Part shown: piece after piece, positions 14,502 to 14,532 of the stretch
Layout of the letters: each line of letters starts with the position of its first letter
How positions within the stretch are numbered: the first letter of the stretch is position 1
From: Cytophagaceae bacterium UBA6715
GTDB taxonomy: Bacteria > Bacteroidota > Bacteroidia > Cytophagales > Spirosomataceae
Length of the DNA stretch: 14,532 nt
Direction of reading: 5' to 3'
Assembly: GCA_002454335.1 (NCBI GenBank)
Contig: DKIP01000016.1
Span: 1-14,532 of the forward strand
Program-made: the position numbers and the translations under genes
The notes under the pieces: model-generated
The model's input: only the letters and a program-made list of their open reading frames with translations
What the model was told of the DNA's origin: nothing
Database searches by the model: none

Positions 14502-14532
14502 AAGTGGCAGAACATTGTTCTGCCACTTTTTT
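14502..14532 (+). terminator. Terminator of susC/susD operon
   Basis: A perfect 12-bp stem (14502-14513 with 14517-14528) with a 3-base ATT loop runs into a T tract that reaches the end of the window. It lies 40 bases after the susD stop. Confidence 0.88.

Overview
The window is most likely chromosomal DNA from a member of the Bacteroidota, possibly Cytophagales. The evidence is a SusC/SusD pair, a TAnnTTTG-type promoter, A/T-rich gene leaders without strong Shine-Dalgarno sites, a DUF5690-type transporter and several Bacteroidota-style lipoproteins. GC content is moderate to low. I see no mobile elements, CRISPR arrays, tRNA or rRNA genes. The genus-level placement is only an inference.

Left part (1-4105). 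The window opens inside a secreted beta-helix-like surface protein that ends at a strong terminator. A small unknown lipoprotein follows immediately, then a secreted alkaline-phosphatase-superfamily (NPP/type I phosphodiesterase-like) enzyme, then a PiT-family inorganic phosphate transporter. A bidirectional terminator closes this block.

Centre (4104-9378). This is a compact organophosphonate locus in three transcription units. Unit one (minus strand) is a PhnZ-like HD-domain di-iron oxygenase overlapping, by ATGA, an MFS transporter that carries the TM1 and TM7 arginine signatures of the GlpT/UhpT organophosphate antiporters. Unit two (plus strand) is a homologue of PhnO, the aminoalkylphosphonate N-acetyltransferase. 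Unit three (minus strand) is a phosphonatase-like HAD hydrolase, a TIGR03364-type FAD amine oxidase and a PhoA-type alkaline phosphatase, joined by an 8-nt overlap and a 1-nt gap. I see no PhnY/TmpA hydroxylase, PhnW transaminase, C-P lyase genes or PhnCDE ABC transporter here.

Right part (9379-14532). A 246-bp divergent intergenic region holds a good Bacteroidota promoter, three copies of TTAACAATT and a perfect 12-bp palindrome. It separates the HAD operon from a SusC (TonB-dependent porin) and SusD-like lipoprotein pair, which ends at a strong terminator on the window edge.

Working model (inference): SusC/D imports a phosphonate-containing substrate across the outer membrane, PhoA and the NPP-like enzyme strip phosphate esters in the periplasm, the OPA-like carrier moves the phosphonate inward, and the FAD/HAD pair and the PhnZ-like enzyme give two separate C-P cleavage routes. 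PhnO may acetylate aminophosphonates, and PiT handles the released phosphate. A Bacteroidota phosphonate-utilization locus with its own SusCD is the most interesting idea here.
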